DNA of 64,000 bases from Dysgonomonas mossii (GCF_004569505.1 NZ_SPPK01000003.1:248001-312000), one strand, 5' to 3'. Numbered from the stretch's first letter, positions 16,998 to 28,566 are shown. A program made the numbers and translations. Notes: a model not told the origin generated them from the letters alone.

Positions 16998-17474
16998 ATG
17001 AGAAAAGCAAAACCAAAGAAAAGACAGATCCTACCGGATCCTGTTTTCGGTGATGTAAAGGTTACAAAGTTTGTTAACCACTTAATGTATGATGGTAAAA
17101 AATCTACTGCATTCGATATCTTCTATACTGCATTGGAGATCGTGAAGAAGAAATTACCAAACGACGAAAAAACTGCTCTCGAGATATGGAAAGCAGCTCT
17201 AGATAACGTAACTCCTCAAGTAGAAGTGAAGTCACGCCGTGTAGGTGGTGCAACATTTCAGGTTCCTACCGAAATTCGCCCAGACCGCAAAGAATCTATC
17301 TGTATGAAAAATCTTATCCTTTATGCTCGCAAGAGAGGTGGTAAGACTATGGCAGACAAATTAGGCGCAGAAATCTCAGATGCATACAACAATCAAGGAG
17401 GCGCATTCAAAAGAAAAGAAGATATGCATAGAATGGCTGAAGCTAACCGTGCATTCGCTCATTTCAGATTCTAA
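16998..17474 (+). CDS. rpsG: 30S ribosomal protein S7
   Basis: Primary 16S rRNA-binding protein that nucleates assembly of the 30S head; 158 residues, with the N-terminal basic arm ([10 protein letters not shown]), the PDPVFGD motif and the C-terminal [13 protein letters not shown] helix. fusA follows after 23 bases. Confidence 0.98.
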   Translation: MRKAKPKKRQILPDPVFGDVKVTKFVNHLMYDGKKSTAFDIFYTALEIVKKKLPNDEKTALEIWKAALDNVTPQVEVKSRRVGGATFQVPTEIRPDRKESICMKNLILYARKRGGKTMADKLGAEISDAYNNQGGAFKRKEDMHRMAEANRAFAHFRF

Positions 17475-17497
17475 CAAAAAGGAAGAGTTAAAAAACA

Positions 17498-19621
17498 ATG
17501 GCAAAGGTTAATGACAGTTTAAAGAATACAAGAAATATAGGCATCATGGCGCACATCGATGCCGGTAAAACCACTACTTCTGAACGTATCCTGTTCTATA
17601 CCGGTCTTACACATAAGATTGGAGAGGTACATGATGGCGCTGCCACTATGGACTGGATGGAGCAAGAGCAAGAAAGGGGTATTACTATTACATCTGCCGC
17701 TACCACAGCAAGCTGGAAGTATGACAATGAAATGTTTAAGATCAACTTGATCGATACTCCCGGACACGTTGACTTTACAGTAGAGGTAGAGCGTTCACTC
17801 CGTATTCTTGATGGGGCAATTGCTGCTTACGATGCAGTAAGTGGTGTTGAACCTCAGTCGGAAACAGTATGGCGTCAGGCTGACAAATACGATGTTCCTC
17901 GTATGTGTTATGTAAATAAAATGGACCGTTCGGGAGCAGATTTCTTTGAAGTGGTACGCCAAATAAAAGAAATGTTGAATGGTAACCCATGTCCGGTTCA
18001 GATTCCAATTGGAGCAGAAGAACACTTCAGAGGAATCATCGACCTTATCAAAATGAAGGCGATGTACTGGCATGATGAAACAATGGGTGCAGACTATGAG
18101 TTGGACGAAATTCCTTCCGAATATCTAGCTGAAGCTCAAGAGTGGAGAGAAAAAATGCTTGAAAAAGCTGCAGAATGTGATGAAACGTTGATGGAGAAAT
18201 TCTTTGATGATCCGTCTTCAATCACAGAAGAAGAAATTATCGCAGCATTACGCATCGGTACTCTTTCTATGCAGATCAATCCAATGTTGTGTGGTTCTTC
18301 TTTCAAGAACAAAGGAGTTCAACCGTTATTGGATGCTGTATGTAAATTCTTGCCTAGCCCAATAGATACTGTAGCTATCGAAGGAACAGATCCAAGAACA
18401 GGTGCTACTATCGTTCGCCACCCAAGCCCAAGTGAGCCGATGGCTGCTTTGGCATTCAAAATCGCAACAGACCCATTCGTAGGACGTTTGTGTTTCTTCC
18501 GTGTTTACTCGGGAGAATTAGCAGCCGGATCGTATGTTTATAACAGCCGCTCTGAAAAGAAAGAACGTATCTCACGTTTGTTCCAGATGCACTCTAACAA
18601 GCAAAATCCGAAAGACGTAATTGGTTGTGGTGATATAGGTGCAGGTGTAGGATTTAAAGATATTCGTACAGGTGATACACTATGTGACGAAAACAATCCG
18701 ATCGTACTTGAATCTATGGACTTCCCAGAACCGGTTATTGGTATCGCTGTTGAGCCGATCACTCAGAAAGATGTGGATAAATTGGCTACAGGATTAGGTA
18801 AGCTTGCTGAAGAAGATCCAACATTCCGTGTTCATACCGATCAGGATTCAGGTCAGACTATTATCGAAGGTATGGGTGAGCTTCACCTTGAAATTATCAT
18901 CGACCGTCTGAAACGTGAGTTTAAGGTTGAATGTAATCAAGGTCGTCCTCAGGTATCATATAAAGAAGCAATTACTCAAACTGTTGATCTTCGCGAGGTT
19001 TACAAAAAACAAACCGGGGGTCGTGGTAAGTTTGCCGATATTATTGTTAAAGTTGGTCCAACAGATCCTGGATTTGAAGGAGAACTTCAATTTATCGATG
19101 AGGTGAAAGGTGGTAACGTTCCTAAGGAATTTATCCCTTCAGTTCAGAAAGGATTTGCTGCTGCAATGAAAAATGGTGTACTTGCAGGATATGCGCTAGA
19201 TAAACTGAAAGTTGTTCTTATTGATGGTTCTTACCATACAGTGGACTCTGACCAGTTGTCATTCGAACTTTGTGCTAAGCTTGCTTTCAGAAATGCATGT
19301 GAGAAAGCCGGACCTACATTGCAAGAACCTATCATGAAACTGGAAGTAGTAACTCCGGAAGAAAGCATGGGTGATGTGATTTCTGACCTTAACAAACGTC
19401 GTGGTCAGGTAGAAGGTATGGAGTCTAGTCGTTCAGGTGCACGTATCGTGAAAGCTAAAGTGCCTTTGGCAGAAATGTTTGGATATGTGACTTCTTTGAG
19501 AACAATCACTTCGGGTAGAGCAACGTCAGCAATGACATTCTCTCATTACGAAGAAGTTTCGCCATCTATCGCACGTCAGGTATTAACTGAGGTTAAAGGT
19601 CGCGTTGATTTGATCAAATAA
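17498..19621 (+). CDS. fusA: elongation factor G
   Basis: Ribosomal translocase GTPase, 707 residues. GTP-binding motifs are visible: AHIDAGKTT (residues 18-26), DTPGHVDF and NKMDRSGAD; domains II-V follow, with the [10 protein letters not shown] segment of domain III and the RGQVEGME region of domain V. It is a canonical EF-G in its str-operon position, not the fusA2-type paralogue. An AGGAAG sequence lies about 14 bases before the ATG. A hairpin after the stop separates it from rpsJ. Confidence 0.98.
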   Translation: MAKVNDSLKNTRNIGIMAHIDAGKTTTSERILFYTGLTHKIGEVHDGAATMDWMEQEQERGITITSAATTASWKYDNEMFKINLIDTPGHVDFTVEVERSLRILDGAIAAYDAVSGVEPQSETVWRQADKYDVPRMCYVNKMDRSGADFFEVVRQIKEMLNGNPCPVQIPIGAEEHFRGIIDLIKMKAMYWHDETMGADYELDEIPSEYLAEAQEWREKMLEKAAECDETLMEKFFDDPSSITEEEIIAALRIGTLSMQINPMLCGSSFKNKGVQPLLDAVCKFLPSPIDTVAIEGTDPRTGATIVRHPSPSEPMAALAFKIATDPFVGRLCFFRVYSGELAAGSYVYNSRSEKKERISRLFQMHSNKQNPKDVIGCGDIGAGVGFKDIRTGDTLCDENNPIVLESMDFPEPVIGIAVEPITQKDVDKLATGLGKLAEEDPTFRVHTDQDSGQTIIEGMGELHLEIIIDRLKREFKVECNQGRPQVSYKEAITQTVDLREVYKKQTGGRGKFADIIVKVGPTDPGFEGELQFIDEVKGGNVPKEFIPSVQKGFAAAMKNGVLAGYALDKLKVVLIDGSYHTVDSDQLSFELCAKLAFRNACEKAGPTLQEPIMKLEVVTPEESMGDVISDLNKRRGQVEGMESSRSGARIVKAKVPLAEMFGYVTSLRTITSGRATSAMTFSHYEEVSPSIARQVLTEVKGRVDLIK

Positions 19622-19627
19622 CAAAAG

Positions 19628-19670
19628 AGACTGCAATTAGTAAATGACTCTTAATTGCAGTCTTTAATAT
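19628..19670 (+). terminator. hairpin between fusA and rpsJ
   Basis: Perfect 12-bp inverted repeat AGACTGCAATTA (19628-19639) / TAATTGCAGTCT (19652-19663) with a 12-base loop, followed by T-rich but interrupted sequence. It may terminate or attenuate transcription between the str and S10 operons. Confidence 0.6.
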
Positions 19671-19712
19671 TTTTATATAGAATTTATTTTAATAATTAAC
19701 TAAAAACAAACG

Positions 19713-20018
19713 ATGAGTCAGAAAATTAGAATTAAACTGAAATCGTACGATTACACATTGGTAGACAAGTCTGCTGAGAAAATCGTGAAAACAGTGAAAG
19801 CAACAGGTGCAGTAGTAAGCGGTCCAATTCCGTTGCCAACTCACAAACGTATTTTTACTGTAAACCGTTCAACTTTCGTAAACAAGAAATCTCGTGAGCA
19901 GTTCGAACTATCTTCTTATAAAAGATTGATCGATATCTACAGCTCAACAGCAAAAACTGTAGATGCACTCATGAAGCTGGAATTGCCAAGTGGTGTAGAA
20001 GTAGAAATCAAAGTTTGA
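19713..20018 (+). CDS. rpsJ: 30S ribosomal protein S10
   Basis: 101 residues; 30S head protein, also the NusE partner in antitermination. The family pattern [10 protein letters not shown] at the N-terminus and [13 protein letters not shown] in the loop are intact. It opens the S10 block after the hairpin at 19628-19663; no clear promoter box could be seen in the short gap. Confidence 0.97.
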   Translation: MSQKIRIKLKSYDYTLVDKSAEKIVKTVKATGAVVSGPIPLPTHKRIFTVNRSTFVNKKSREQFELSSYKRLIDIYSSTAKTVDALMKLELPSGVEVEIKV

Positions 20019-20056
20019 TGAAAATTTATATTAGTTTAAATAAATAATTTAGAGAA

Positions 20057-20677
20057 ATGCCAGGATTATTAGGAAAGAAAATCGGAATGACATCCGTATT
20101 CAGTGCCGAGGGAAAAAATATTCCATGCACTGTTGTCGAAGTGGGTCCTTGTGTTGTTACTCAGGTTAAAACATCTGAAAAAGATGGTTACGAGGCTGTA
20201 CAGGTAGGCTTTGTTGAAAAGAAAGACAAACATACCAGCAAGCCCGAAATCGGACATTTCAAGAAAGCCGGGGTTGCACCTCAAAGACACTTGGCCGAGT
20301 TCAAGTATGAAGAGAAATACAATCTAGGAGACGTTATTACAGTAGACGGAATGTTCTCAATGGACGACCCTTTTATTGACGTAACTGGAGTGTCGAAAGG
20401 TAAAGGTTTCCAAGGGGTTGTTAAACGCCATGGTTTCCGTGGGGTAGGTGAAGCTACTCTAGGACAGCATAACCGTCTTCGTGCTCCGGGTTCTATCGGA
20501 GCTTGTTCGTACCCTGCAAAGGTGTTTAAAGGAACAAGAATGGGTGGTCAGATGGGTAACAAACAAGTTACTGTTCAAAACCTTGTGATTATTAAAATAA
20601 TTCCGGAACATAATCTTTTGTTAATAAAAGGTTCAGTACCGGGAAGTAAAGGTTCAATCGTTAGAATAGAAAGATAA
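20057..20677 (+). CDS. rplC: 50S ribosomal protein L3
   Basis: 206 residues; early-assembly protein that approaches the peptidyl transferase centre. N-terminal [12 protein letters not shown], the [16 protein letters not shown] segment and [15 protein letters not shown] are conserved. Its TAA overlaps the ATG of rplD by one base, so translation is probably coupled. Confidence 0.98.
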   Translation: MPGLLGKKIGMTSVFSAEGKNIPCTVVEVGPCVVTQVKTSEKDGYEAVQVGFVEKKDKHTSKPEIGHFKKAGVAPQRHLAEFKYEEKYNLGDVITVDGMFSMDDPFIDVTGVSKGKGFQGVVKRHGFRGVGEATLGQHNRLRAPGSIGACSYPAKVFKGTRMGGQMGNKQVTVQNLVIIKIIPEHNLLLIKGSVPGSKGSIVRIER

Positions 20678-21309
20678 TGGAACTGAGTGTATTAGATAAA
20701 AACGGTAAAGAAACCGGTAAAAAAGTAGCGTTGAACGATGCTATTTATGCAATTGAGCCTAACGATCATGTTCTTTGGTTGGACGTGAAGCTATATCTTG
20801 CGAATCAACGTCAAGGTACTCACAAGACTAAAGAAAGAAGTGAGATGTCGGGAAGTACACGTAAGTTGATCCGTCAGAAAGGTGGAGGTGGTGCTCGCCG
20901 TGGTGATATCAATTCACCTGTATTGGTTGGTGGAGCACGTGTATTTGGTCCAAAACCAAGAGACTATGGCTTCAAATTGAACAAAAAAGTAAGAGTACTT
21001 GCACGTAAATCTGCCCTTGCTGCTAAAGCAAAAGAAAATCAAATATTGGTAGTTGAAGACTTGTCTTTCGACTCTCCAAAAACTAAGGATTTTGTAGCAT
21101 TGGCTAAAAATTTGCAAGTGGCTGATAAAAAGATACTTCTAGTTTTGCCAGACCAAAATAAAAATGTATATTTGTCGGCTCGTAATTTAGAAAGAGTAAA
21201 AGTTGTAAAAGCTTCTGATTTAAATACTTACTCAATACTTAACTGTACAAGTCTAGTATTGGCTGAGTCTTCGGTTGCTATTATAGATAATCTTTTATTA
21301 AAAGCATAA
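20677..21309 (+). CDS. rplD: 50S ribosomal protein L4
   Basis: 210 residues; lines the exit tunnel through its extended loop ([12 protein letters not shown] region). Family motifs [17 protein letters not shown] and the [14 protein letters not shown] segment are present. In enteric bacteria L4 represses the S10 operon; no comparable leader is evident here. Confidence 0.97.
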   Translation: MELSVLDKNGKETGKKVALNDAIYAIEPNDHVLWLDVKLYLANQRQGTHKTKERSEMSGSTRKLIRQKGGGGARRGDINSPVLVGGARVFGPKPRDYGFKLNKKVRVLARKSALAAKAKENQILVVEDLSFDSPKTKDFVALAKNLQVADKKILLVLPDQNKNVYLSARNLERVKVVKASDLNTYSILNCTSLVLAESSVAIIDNLLLKA

Positions 21310-21321
21310 GGAGAGAATACT

Positions 21322-21615
21322 ATGGGAATTTTGATAAAACCAATTTTAACAGAAAAGCAAACCGCGATTTCAGAAAAGTTTCCGAATCGTTACGGTTTTC
21401 GTGTTGCTCCAGGTGCAAACAAAGTGGAGATTAAGAACGCAGTAGAAGAGCTTTATGGCGTAACAGTTAAGTCTGTAAATACAATTAACTACTCCGGAAA
21501 GCTAAAAAGCCGTTACACAAAAGCTGGTGTGATAAAAGGTAAAACTCCTGCATTCAAGAAAGCAATAATCACCCTGAAAGAAGGTGAAAGTATAGACTTT
21601 TTTAGTAATATCTAA
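21322..21615 (+). CDS. rplW: 50S ribosomal protein L23
   Basis: 97 residues; exit-tunnel rim protein that docks SRP and trigger factor. Starts MGILIKPILTEKQT and contains the NKVEIKNAVEELYGV segment. An AAGGAGA ribosome-binding site (from 21308) precedes the ATG, one of the few good ones in the block. Confidence 0.97.
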   Translation: MGILIKPILTEKQTAISEKFPNRYGFRVAPGANKVEIKNAVEELYGVTVKSVNTINYSGKLKSRYTKAGVIKGKTPAFKKAIITLKEGESIDFFSNI

Positions 21616-21622
21616 ATAAAAA

Positions 21623-22447
21623 ATGGCAGTACGTAAATTAAAGCCCACAACACCGGGGCAGAGACACAAAATTATTGGTACATTCCAAGAAATCACTGCA
21701 AGTGTACCAGAAAAATCCCTTGTAGTCGGTAAAAAAGCGTCTGGTGGCCGTAACAATACCGGTAAGATGACTATGCGTTATCTCGGCGGCGGTCATAAGA
21801 GAAAATTCAGGCTCATAGACTTCAAGAGAACGAAAGACGGAATTCCAGCCACTGTAAAAACAATCGAATATGATCCGAACCGTTCGGCTCGTATCGCTTT
21901 GTTGTATTATGTAGACGGAGCTAAAACTTATATCTTAGCACCAGAAGGTTTGGAAGTAGGTCAAACAGTGGTATCCGGAGCTGATGCTGCTCCTGAGGTT
22001 GGTAATGCATTGCCTTTGGCAAAAATTCCAATCGGTACAGTTGTTCATAATATCGAACTTCGTCCTGGTCAGGGAGCTAAAATGGTTCGTTCGGCAGGTG
22101 CTTTTGCTCAGTTAACTTCTCGCGAAGGAAACTACGCAATCATAAGAATGCCTTCAGGCGAAACACGTAAGATCCTTGCAACATGCAAAGCTACTATCGG
22201 TAGCGTAGGAAACTCAGATCACGGACTAGAGAAATCAGGTAAAGCCGGTCGTTCTCGTTGGCTTGGCCGCCGTCCTCACAACCGAGGTGTAGTAATGAAC
22301 CCTGTCGATCACCCAATGGGTGGTGGTGAAGGTCGTGCTTCAGGAGGTCACCCACGTTCACGTAAAGGATTGTACGCTAAGGGTCTCAAAACTAGAGCTC
22401 CTAAGAAACATTCTTCTAAGTACATAATCGAAAGAAGAAAAAAATAA
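21623..22447 (+). CDS. rplB: 50S ribosomal protein L2
   Basis: 274 residues; binds 23S rRNA near the peptidyl transferase centre. The RNA-binding core ([26 protein letters not shown]) and the C-terminal [14 protein letters not shown] loop with its conserved histidine are intact. Confidence 0.98.
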   Translation: MAVRKLKPTTPGQRHKIIGTFQEITASVPEKSLVVGKKASGGRNNTGKMTMRYLGGGHKRKFRLIDFKRTKDGIPATVKTIEYDPNRSARIALLYYVDGAKTYILAPEGLEVGQTVVSGADAAPEVGNALPLAKIPIGTVVHNIELRPGQGAKMVRSAGAFAQLTSREGNYAIIRMPSGETRKILATCKATIGSVGNSDHGLEKSGKAGRSRWLGRRPHNRGVVMNPVDHPMGGGEGRASGGHPRSRKGLYAKGLKTRAPKKHSSKYIIERRKK

Positions 22448-22472
22448 TAACCTGATTAATCAATAGAAAATT

Positions 22473-22742
22473 ATGAGTCGTTCGTTAAAAAAAGGCCCGT
22501 ATATTAATGTTAAGCTTGAGAAAAAAGTCTTGGCCATGAATGAGTCAGGTAAGAAAGCTGTGGTTAAGACATGGGCAAGAGCTTCAATGATATCCCCCGA
22601 CTTTGTAGGCCATACTATTGCTGTTCACAACGGAAATAAATTTATTCCTGTATATGTGACAGAAAATATGGTAGGACACAAGTTAGGAGAATTCTCTCTT
22701 ACACGTACATTCCGTGGACACGGAGGTAATAAGAAAAAATAA
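22473..22742 (+). CDS. rpsS: 30S ribosomal protein S19
   Basis: 89 residues; 30S head protein contacting tRNA. Begins [11 protein letters not shown] and carries the conserved [17 protein letters not shown] segment near the C-terminus. Confidence 0.97.
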   Translation: MSRSLKKGPYINVKLEKKVLAMNESGKKAVVKTWARASMISPDFVGHTIAVHNGNKFIPVYVTENMVGHKLGEFSLTRTFRGHGGNKKK

Positions 22743-22784
22743 TTGGAGCAGAAGCCAGTAAATTAATAAAAAGTAAACATTAAA

Positions 22785-23192
22785 ATGGGTAAAAGAAAAC
22801 ATATAGTAGCTGAAGCAAGAAAAGAAGCTAAAAAGACTATTGCTTTCGCCAAGCTGAATGATGTTCCTACTTCTCCACGCAAAATGCGCCTTGTTGTCGA
22901 CATGATACGTGGAATGGAAGCATTTAGGGCTCTTGGTGTATTGAAATACTCAAATAAAGAAGCTGCTGCAAGAATAGAAAAATTGTTACGCTCTGCTATC
23001 GCCAACTGGGAAGCAAAAAATGAGCGTAAAGCAGAAAGTGGAGAGTTGTATGTATCATTGGTAAACGTAGATGGTGGAGCCATGCTGAAAAGAATGCGTC
23101 CAGCTCCGCAGGGAAGAGGTTACAGAATACGTAAACGTTCAAATCATGTGACCCTTCACGTAGATACACTTAATAAAGAAAATCAAAATTAA
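22785..23192 (+). CDS. rplV: 50S ribosomal protein L22
   Basis: 135 residues; its beta hairpin reaches into the exit tunnel ([19 protein letters not shown] region), the site of some macrolide-resistance changes, which look normal here. Begins MGKRKH, an N-terminal extension relative to E. coli. Confidence 0.96.
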   Translation: MGKRKHIVAEARKEAKKTIAFAKLNDVPTSPRKMRLVVDMIRGMEAFRALGVLKYSNKEAAARIEKLLRSAIANWEAKNERKAESGELYVSLVNVDGGAMLKRMRPAPQGRGYRIRKRSNHVTLHVDTLNKENQN

Positions 23193-23199
23193 TTAGCAG

Positions 23200-23952
23200 A
23201 TGGGACAAAAAGTTAATCCAATAGCAAATCGTTTAGGTATCATCCGTGGATGGGATTCTAATTGGTATGGAGGCAAAAGATATGGAAATACTTTGTTGGA
23301 AGACAGCAAAATCCGTAAATATCTGAATGCCCGTCTGGCTAAAGCTAGTGTATCTCGCATCGTTATCGAAAGAACTTTGAAACTTGTAACTATCACAGTT
23401 TGTACAGCTCGTCCGGGTATCATCATCGGTAAAGGCGGACAAGAAGTAGACAAGCTGAAAGAAGAGTTGAAGAAGATTACAGATAAAGATATCCAAATCA
23501 ACATTTTTGAAATCAAAAAACCAGAGTTGGACGCAGTTATCGTTGCCAACAATGTAGCCCGTCAGGTAGAAGGTAAAATCGCTTACCGTCGTGCTATCAA
23601 AATGGCAATTGCTTCAACAATGAGAATGGGTGCAGAAGGTATCAAAATTCAAATATCAGGTCGTCTGAATGGCGCAGAAATGGCTCGTTCCGAAATGTAC
23701 AAAGAAGGACGTACACCACTTCATACATTCCGTGCCGATATTGATTATGCACATGCCGAAGCACTAACAAAAGTTGGTTTGATTGGTATTAAAGTATGGA
23801 TTTGCCGTGGAGAAGTTTACGGTAAGAAAGACCTTGCTCCTTCATTCACAGCTGCCAAAGATGGTGGACACTCTGGTAACAGAGGTGGAGATAACCGTCG
23901 CAACGACAGAGGTGACCAAGGAAAAGGTTTCAAGAGAAATAAGAGAAAGTAA
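23200..23952 (+). CDS. rpsC: 30S ribosomal protein S3
   Basis: 250 residues; forms part of the mRNA entry channel. A KH domain with [14 protein letters not shown] and the C-terminal [14 protein letters not shown] segment are intact. The tail is Gly/Asn/Arg/Lys-rich ([15 protein letters not shown]), longer than in E. coli. Confidence 0.98.
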   Translation: MGQKVNPIANRLGIIRGWDSNWYGGKRYGNTLLEDSKIRKYLNARLAKASVSRIVIERTLKLVTITVCTARPGIIIGKGGQEVDKLKEELKKITDKDIQINIFEIKKPELDAVIVANNVARQVEGKIAYRRAIKMAIASTMRMGAEGIKIQISGRLNGAEMARSEMYKEGRTPLHTFRADIDYAHAEALTKVGLIGIKVWICRGEVYGKKDLAPSFTAAKDGGHSGNRGGDNRRNDRGDQGKGFKRNKRK

Positions 23953-23973
23953 TTAAAAAACGTTTGAAGTAAA

Positions 23974-24405
23974 ATGTTACAACCGAAGAAAACAAAATTC
24001 AGAAGACAGCAAAAAGGTCGTATGAAAGGCATTGCTCAAAGAGGGCATGAATTGGCTTTCGGTTCATTTGGCATCAAAACCCTGGAAAACAAATGGATCA
24101 CAGGACGCCAAATCGAAGCGGCTCGTATTGCAGTAACTCGTTACATGCAGCGTCAAGGACAAGTTTGGGTTAGAATTTTCCCTGACAAACCTATCACAAA
24201 GAAACCTGCCGAAGTACGTATGGGTAAAGGTAAGGGATCGCCGGAAGGTTTCGTTGCACCCGTTACACCAGGAAGAATCATATTCGAAATCGAAGGTGTA
24301 TCTTATGATGTGGCAAAAGAAGCATTGCGCCTAGCAGCACAAAAGCTTCCTGTGACTACAAAATTTGTAGTTCGCAGAGATTATGACTTAACTCAAAACG
24401 CTTAA
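23974..24405 (+). CDS. rplP: 50S ribosomal protein L16
   Basis: 143 residues; organises the A-site of the 50S. Conserved [13 protein letters not shown] start, [15 protein letters not shown] segment and the [14 protein letters not shown] helix are present. Confidence 0.98.
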   Translation: MLQPKKTKFRRQQKGRMKGIAQRGHELAFGSFGIKTLENKWITGRQIEAARIAVTRYMQRQGQVWVRIFPDKPITKKPAEVRMGKGKGSPEGFVAPVTPGRIIFEIEGVSYDVAKEALRLAAQKLPVTTKFVVRRDYDLTQNA

Positions 24406-24410
24406 GAAGT

Positions 24411-24605
24411 ATGAAAATTGCAGAAGTAAGAGAGCTTTCGGACAAAGAATTGAATGAAAGACTAGATGCTGAAAAAACAGCGTTAGACCAAATGGTGTTA
24501 AACCACAGTGTATCTCCATTGGACAATCCGACTAAGATTAAAGAAAAACGTCGCGATATCGCACGTTTCCTTACAGAGTTGCGCCAAAGAGAACTAAAAA
24601 AATAA
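24411..24605 (+). CDS. rpmC: 50S ribosomal protein L29
   Basis: 64 residues, two-helix exit-tunnel protein. Family features are the N-terminal VRELSDKEL and the NPTKIKEKRRDIARFLTEL helix. Confidence 0.95.
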   Translation: MKIAEVRELSDKELNERLDAEKTALDQMVLNHSVSPLDNPTKIKEKRRDIARFLTELRQRELKK

Positions 24606-24615
24606 TTAAGAGCTG

Positions 24616-24873
24616 ATGGAAACGAGAAATTTAAGAAAAGAAAGATTCGGGGTCGTTTTCAGTAACAAGATGGATAAAACCATCACTGTGGCTGTAAAAT
24701 GGAAAGAAAAACACCCTATTTATGGAAAATTCGTTAACAAAACGAAGAAATATCACGCTCACGACGAAAAGAACGAGTGCAACATTGGCGACACAGTACG
24801 TATTATGGAAACTCGTCCGTTGAGTAAAACAAAGAGATGGAGATTAATAGAAATAATCGAAAGGGCTAAATAA
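24616..24873 (+). CDS. rpsQ: 30S ribosomal protein S17
   Basis: 85 residues, OB-fold primary binder of 16S r[22 protein letters not shown] at the start and [19 protein letters not shown] at the end match the family. Confidence 0.97.
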   Translation: METRNLRKERFGVVFSNKMDKTITVAVKWKEKHPIYGKFVNKTKKYHAHDEKNECNIGDTVRIMETRPLSKTKRWRLIEIIERAK

Positions 24874-24875
24874 TT

Positions 24876-25241
24876 ATGATACAACAAGAATCAAGACTAG
24901 TAGTTACTGATAACAGTGGAGCTAGAGAATGCTTATGTATCCGCGTATTAGGCGGTACAAGAAGACGTTATGCGTCTGTAGGGGATGTGATTGTGGTTGC
25001 TATCAAGAATGTAATCCCTTCGAGTGATATTAAGAAAGGTGCTGTAACAAAAGCAATGATCGTACGTACAAAAAAAGAGATCCGTCGTCCCGATGGTTCT
25101 TACATACGTTTCGACGATAATGCTTGTGTATTGCTAAACGCAGCAGGTGATATCAGAGGAAGCCGTATTTTCGGACCGGTTGCCCGCGAACTTCGCGCAA
25201 CAAACATGAAAATCGTTTCATTGGCACCAGAGGTACTATAA
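24876..25241 (+). CDS. rplN: 50S ribosomal protein L14
   Basis: 121 residues; forms the B8 intersubunit bridge with 16S rRNA and is the RsfS docking site. Starts MIQQESRL and has the conserved DNSGARE and [10 protein letters not shown] segments. Only two bases separate it from rpsQ. Confidence 0.98.
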   Translation: MIQQESRLVVTDNSGARECLCIRVLGGTRRRYASVGDVIVVAIKNVIPSSDIKKGAVTKAMIVRTKKEIRRPDGSYIRFDDNACVLLNAAGDIRGSRIFGPVARELRATNMKIVSLAPEVL

Positions 25242-25260
25242 TTCAAAAAACTAAAAAGCA

Positions 25261-25578
25261 ATGAGTAAATTACATATCAAAAAAGGCGATATAGTTTATG
25301 TGAATACTGGTGTCGATAAAGGAAAAACCGGTCGTGTGTTGAGAGTCTTTGTAGAAAAACAACGCGCTATCGTAGAAGGCCTTAACATGGTATCGAAACA
25401 TACTAAGCCTAATGCTAAAAGTCCTCAAGGAGGAATTGAAAAGAAAGAAGCTGCTATCCATATCTCTAACCTGAACGTAGTAGACCCTAAAACAGGAAAA
25501 CCTACACGTGTGGGCCGTAAAGAAGTAGATGGTAAGCTAGTACGTTACGCTAAAAAATCAGGGGAGGAAATTAAATAA
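25261..25578 (+). CDS. rplX: 50S ribosomal protein L24
   Basis: 105 residues with an N-terminal KOW motif ([20 protein letters not shown]) and the [12 protein letters not shown] segment; 50S assembly initiator. Its TAA shares its last base with the ATG of rplE. Confidence 0.97.
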   Translation: MSKLHIKKGDIVYVNTGVDKGKTGRVLRVFVEKQRAIVEGLNMVSKHTKPNAKSPQGGIEKKEAAIHISNLNVVDPKTGKPTRVGRKEVDGKLVRYAKKSGEEIK

Positions 25579-26141
25579 TGAGCAATACAACAACTCTTAA
25601 GACTGAATATAAAGACCGTATTGTTGCTTCTTTGATGACAGAATTCGGTTATAAGTCAACAATGCAGGTGCCTGTGTTGAAGAAAATAGTTATCAACCAA
25701 GGTCTTGGTCTTGCAGTTGCAGATAAGAAAATTATCGAAACAGCAGTTAACGAAATCTCAACTATCACAGGTCAAAAAGCTGTTGCGACATACTCTAAAA
25801 AGGATATCTCTAACTTTAAGTTGCGTCGTAAGATGCCGATTGGTGTAATGGTAACATTGCGTAACGAAAAGATGTATGAATTCCTTGAAAGACTTGTACG
25901 TGTAGCACTTCCTCGTATTCGTGACTTTAAAGGTATCGAAAGTAAGCTTGACGGACGTGGAAACTATACACTAGGTATCGAAGAGCAAATTATCTTCCCG
26001 GAAATTAATATCGACAACATTAGCCGTATTTTGGGAATGAATATTACCTTTGTAACTTCTGCAAAAACAGATGAAGAAGGTTATGCTTTACTTAGAGAGT
26101 TCGGATTACCATTTAAAAACGCAAAAAAAGAATTGATATAA
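25578..26141 (+). CDS. rplE: 50S ribosomal protein L5
   Basis: 187 residues; central-protuberance protein that binds 5S rRNA and contacts P-site tRNA. Conserved segments include [27 protein letters not shown] and [15 protein letters not shown]. One-base overlap with rplX and a single base before rpsN indicate tight coupling. Confidence 0.98.
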   Translation: MSNTTTLKTEYKDRIVASLMTEFGYKSTMQVPVLKKIVINQGLGLAVADKKIIETAVNEISTITGQKAVATYSKKDISNFKLRRKMPIGVMVTLRNEKMYEFLERLVRVALPRIRDFKGIESKLDGRGNYTLGIEEQIIFPEINIDNISRILGMNITFVTSAKTDEEGYALLREFGLPFKNAKKELI

Positions 26142-26142
26142 G

Positions 26143-26412
26143 ATGGCAAAAGAATCAATGAAAGCTCGCGAGGTAAAAAGAGCTAAACTGGTTGCTAAAT
26201 TTGCAGCTAAAAGAGCGCAGTTGAAAGCCGATGGCGATTACGAAGCGTTACAAGCTCTACCTAAGAATGCTTCACCTGTACGTCTGCACAATCGTTGCAG
26301 CCTTACAGGTCGTCCAAAAGGGTATATTCGCCAGTTTGGAATTTCCCGTATCCAATTTAGGGAAATGGCTTCTAAGGGGTTAATACCGGGAGTTAAAAAA
26401 GCAAGTTGGTAA
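26143..26412 (+). CDS. rpsN: 30S ribosomal protein S14, zinc-free type
   Basis: 89 residues, the long C-minus form without the CxxC pairs of the 61-residue zinc type; only [11 protein letters not shown] keeps a single cysteine. Ends in the conserved [11 protein letters not shown]. Confidence 0.97.
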   Translation: MAKESMKAREVKRAKLVAKFAAKRAQLKADGDYEALQALPKNASPVRLHNRCSLTGRPKGYIRQFGISRIQFREMASKGLIPGVKKASW

Positions 26413-26442
26413 GAAATTATTTTAGTATAGAATTAAATATTG

Positions 26443-26456
26443 TTCCGGTTGCGGAA
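26443..26456 (+). promoter_or_regulatory. hairpin in the rpsN-rpsH gap
   Basis: TTCCG-GTTG-CGGAA, a perfect 5-bp stem and tetraloop in the 65-base gap before rpsH. S8 is the spc-operon repressor in E. coli, binding a hairpin further upstream; a link here is speculative. Confidence 0.35.
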
Positions 26457-26477
26457 TTAATTTAAATCAATTTAAAC

Positions 26478-26873
26478 ATGACAGATCCAATAGCAGATTA
26501 TTTGACGCGTGTTAGAAACGCTATCATGGCTGGACACAGAGTTGTAGAAATTCCGGCGTCAAATTTGAAGAGAGAAATTACAAAAATTCTCATGGAAAAG
26601 GGCTACATCCTTAATTATAAGTTTGTAGACGAGGGTCCTCAAGGTTCAATTAAGATTGCCTTGAAGTATGATCCGGTAAATAAAGTAAACGCGATTAAGA
26701 AATTAATCCGCGTATCGTCTCCAGGTCTACGTAAATACGTAGGGTATAAAGAAATGCCTCGTGTCCTTAACGGACTCGGTATAGCTGTAGTATCTACCTC
26801 TAAAGGAGTGATGACAGACAAGGAAGCTCGCGAACTGAAAGTTGGTGGCGAAGTAATGTGTTATGTTTATTAA
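26478..26873 (+). CDS. rpsH: 30S ribosomal protein S8
   Basis: 131 residues; central-domain 16S rRNA binder. Starts [14 protein letters not shown] and ends with the conserved [15 protein letters not shown] and GGEVMCYV segments. Confidence 0.98.
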   Translation: MTDPIADYLTRVRNAIMAGHRVVEIPASNLKREITKILMEKGYILNYKFVDEGPQGSIKIALKYDPVNKVNAIKKLIRVSSPGLRKYVGYKEMPRVLNGLGIAVVSTSKGVMTDKEARELKVGGEVMCYVY

Positions 26874-26895
26874 TTAAGAGGGAGGATAGAAAGTT

Positions 26896-27450
26896 ATGTC
26901 AAGAATAGGAAAATTACCCGTAAATCTTCCGGCCGGAGTAACAGTTACTGTTGGCAAGGATAACGTAATTACAGTAAAAGGACCTAAAGGGGAACTATCG
27001 CAAGAAATTAATTCTGATATCAAAGTCTCTGTTGAAGACGGATTGTTGTCTGTGACACGTCCTTCTGATGATAGAATTCATCGTGCGTTACATGGTCTTT
27101 ACAGATCATTGATTAACAACATGGTTATTGGCGTTTCTGAAGGATATCGCAAAGAGTTGGAATTAGTAGGGGTTGGTTATCGTGCATCGAATGCAGATCA
27201 GCTTTTGGAATTATCTTTAGGATTTACACACAACATCCACATGATGTTGCCTCCTGAAGTGAAACTGGAAACTAAATCGGAGAGAAACAAAAACCCTCTA
27301 ATTATACTAGAATCTTGTGATAAACAGCTGATTGGTCAGATTTGTGCAAAAATCCGCTCATTCCGTAAACCGGAACCTTACAAAGGTAAAGGTATACGCT
27401 TTGTTGGTGAGGTTATTCGTCGCAAGTCAGGTAAGGCCGCAGGTAAATAA
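26896..27450 (+). CDS. rplF: 50S ribosomal protein L6
   Basis: 184 residues, two similar domains; sits near the GTPase-associated centre. SRIGKLPV at the start, and EPYKGKGIRFVGEVIRRK near the end. A GGAGG sequence (26881-26885) lies ten bases before the ATG. Confidence 0.98.
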   Translation: MSRIGKLPVNLPAGVTVTVGKDNVITVKGPKGELSQEINSDIKVSVEDGLLSVTRPSDDRIHRALHGLYRSLINNMVIGVSEGYRKELELVGVGYRASNADQLLELSLGFTHNIHMMLPPEVKLETKSERNKNPLIILESCDKQLIGQICAKIRSFRKPEPYKGKGIRFVGEVIRRKSGKAAGK

Positions 27451-27469
27451 TTCATAAACTGTAGTAATC

Positions 27470-27814
27470 ATGGTAACAAAGACAGAAAGAAGAAATAAAA
27501 TAAAGATGCGTGTACGTGGCAAGATCCACGGAACAAGCGAACGTCCACGCCTGACTGTATTCAGAAGCAACAAGCAAATTTATGCGCAAGTTATCGACGA
27601 TTTGACAGGTAAAACTTTGGCGGCAGCATCTTCTCTGAAAATATCAGAGAAAGCTCCTAAAAAAGAAATAGCTGCTAAAGTTGGTGAACTTATCGCTAAA
27701 AGTGCTCAAGAAGCTGGTATTACAACTGTGGTATTCGACCGTAACGGTTACCTGTATCATGGTAGAATTAAAGAATTGGCAGATGCTGCCCGTAACGGTG
27801 GACTTAAATTTTAA
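27470..27814 (+). CDS. rplR: 50S ribosomal protein L18
   Basis: 114 residues; binds 5S rRNA. Family segments [20 protein letters not shown] and [22 protein letters not shown] are complete. Confidence 0.97.
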   Translation: MVTKTERRNKIKMRVRGKIHGTSERPRLTVFRSNKQIYAQVIDDLTGKTLAAASSLKISEKAPKKEIAAKVGELIAKSAQEAGITTVVFDRNGYLYHGRIKELADAARNGGLKF

Positions 27815-27819
27815 TAGAA

Positions 27820-28338
27820 ATGGCAGGAGTTAACAATAGAGTAAAATCGACAAACGACATCGAGCTAAAAGATAGACTAGTAGCTATCAACCGTGTTACT
27901 AAAGTAACAAAGGGAGGTCGTACATTCAGCTTTGCCGCTATCGTAGTTGTAGGTAATGAAGATGGTATCGTAGGCTGGGGCCTAGGTAAAGCGGGTGAAG
28001 TAACTACAGCCATTGCTAAAGGAGTTGAAGCTGCAAAGAAAAACCTTATCAAAGTTCCAATTCTTAAAGGAACAGTTCCTCACGAGCAAATCGCTCGTTT
28101 CGGTGGATCTGAAGTTATGCTTCGTCCTGCTGCTCCCGGTACCGGGGTTAAGGCAGGGGGTGCGATGCGTGCCGTACTTGAGAGTGTAGGAGTAACAGAT
28201 GTATTGGCTAAGTCGAAAGGTTCGTCTAACCCTCACAACCTTGTGAAGGCTACTATCGAAGCTTTGGGCGAATTGAGAGATGCTTACACTGTAGCTCAGA
28301 ATAGAGGTATTTCTATGGAAAAAGTGTTTAAAGGTTAA
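27820..28338 (+). CDS. rpsE: 30S ribosomal protein S5
   Basis: 172 residues; helps decoding fidelity. Double-stranded-RNA-binding-like domain with [20 protein letters not shown] sequence (here [19 protein letters not shown]), then [20 protein letters not shown] and the [11 protein letters not shown] segment. Confidence 0.98.
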   Translation: MAGVNNRVKSTNDIELKDRLVAINRVTKVTKGGRTFSFAAIVVVGNEDGIVGWGLGKAGEVTTAIAKGVEAAKKNLIKVPILKGTVPHEQIARFGGSEVMLRPAAPGTGVKAGGAMRAVLESVGVTDVLAKSKGSSNPHNLVKATIEALGELRDAYTVAQNRGISMEKVFKG

Positions 28339-28358
28339 TTTGCAAAGAAAAAACTATT

Positions 28359-28535
28359 ATGGCAAAAATTAAAATTAAACAAGTAAAGAGCAGAATCAAA
28401 TGTCCTAAAGACCAAAAGATGACATTAGACGCTTTGGGTCTTAGAAAGTTGAATCGTGTTGTAGAGCATGAAGACACACCGTCTATCAGAGGTATGATCA
28501 ACAAGGTGAGCCATCTGGTTTCTGTTGTCGAGTAA
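28359..28535 (+). CDS. rpmD: 50S ribosomal protein L30
   Basis: A short 58-residue gene found by translating the gap between rpsE and rplO. It starts [13 protein letters not shown], has the [19 protein letters not shown] centre and ends [14 protein letters not shown], matching L30 over its full length. Confidence 0.96.
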   Translation: MAKIKIKQVKSRIKCPKDQKMTLDALGLRKLNRVVEHEDTPSIRGMINKVSHLVSVVE

Positions 28536-28566
28536 TTTAGTTTAGTAAGATAAAAAAATATAAAAT

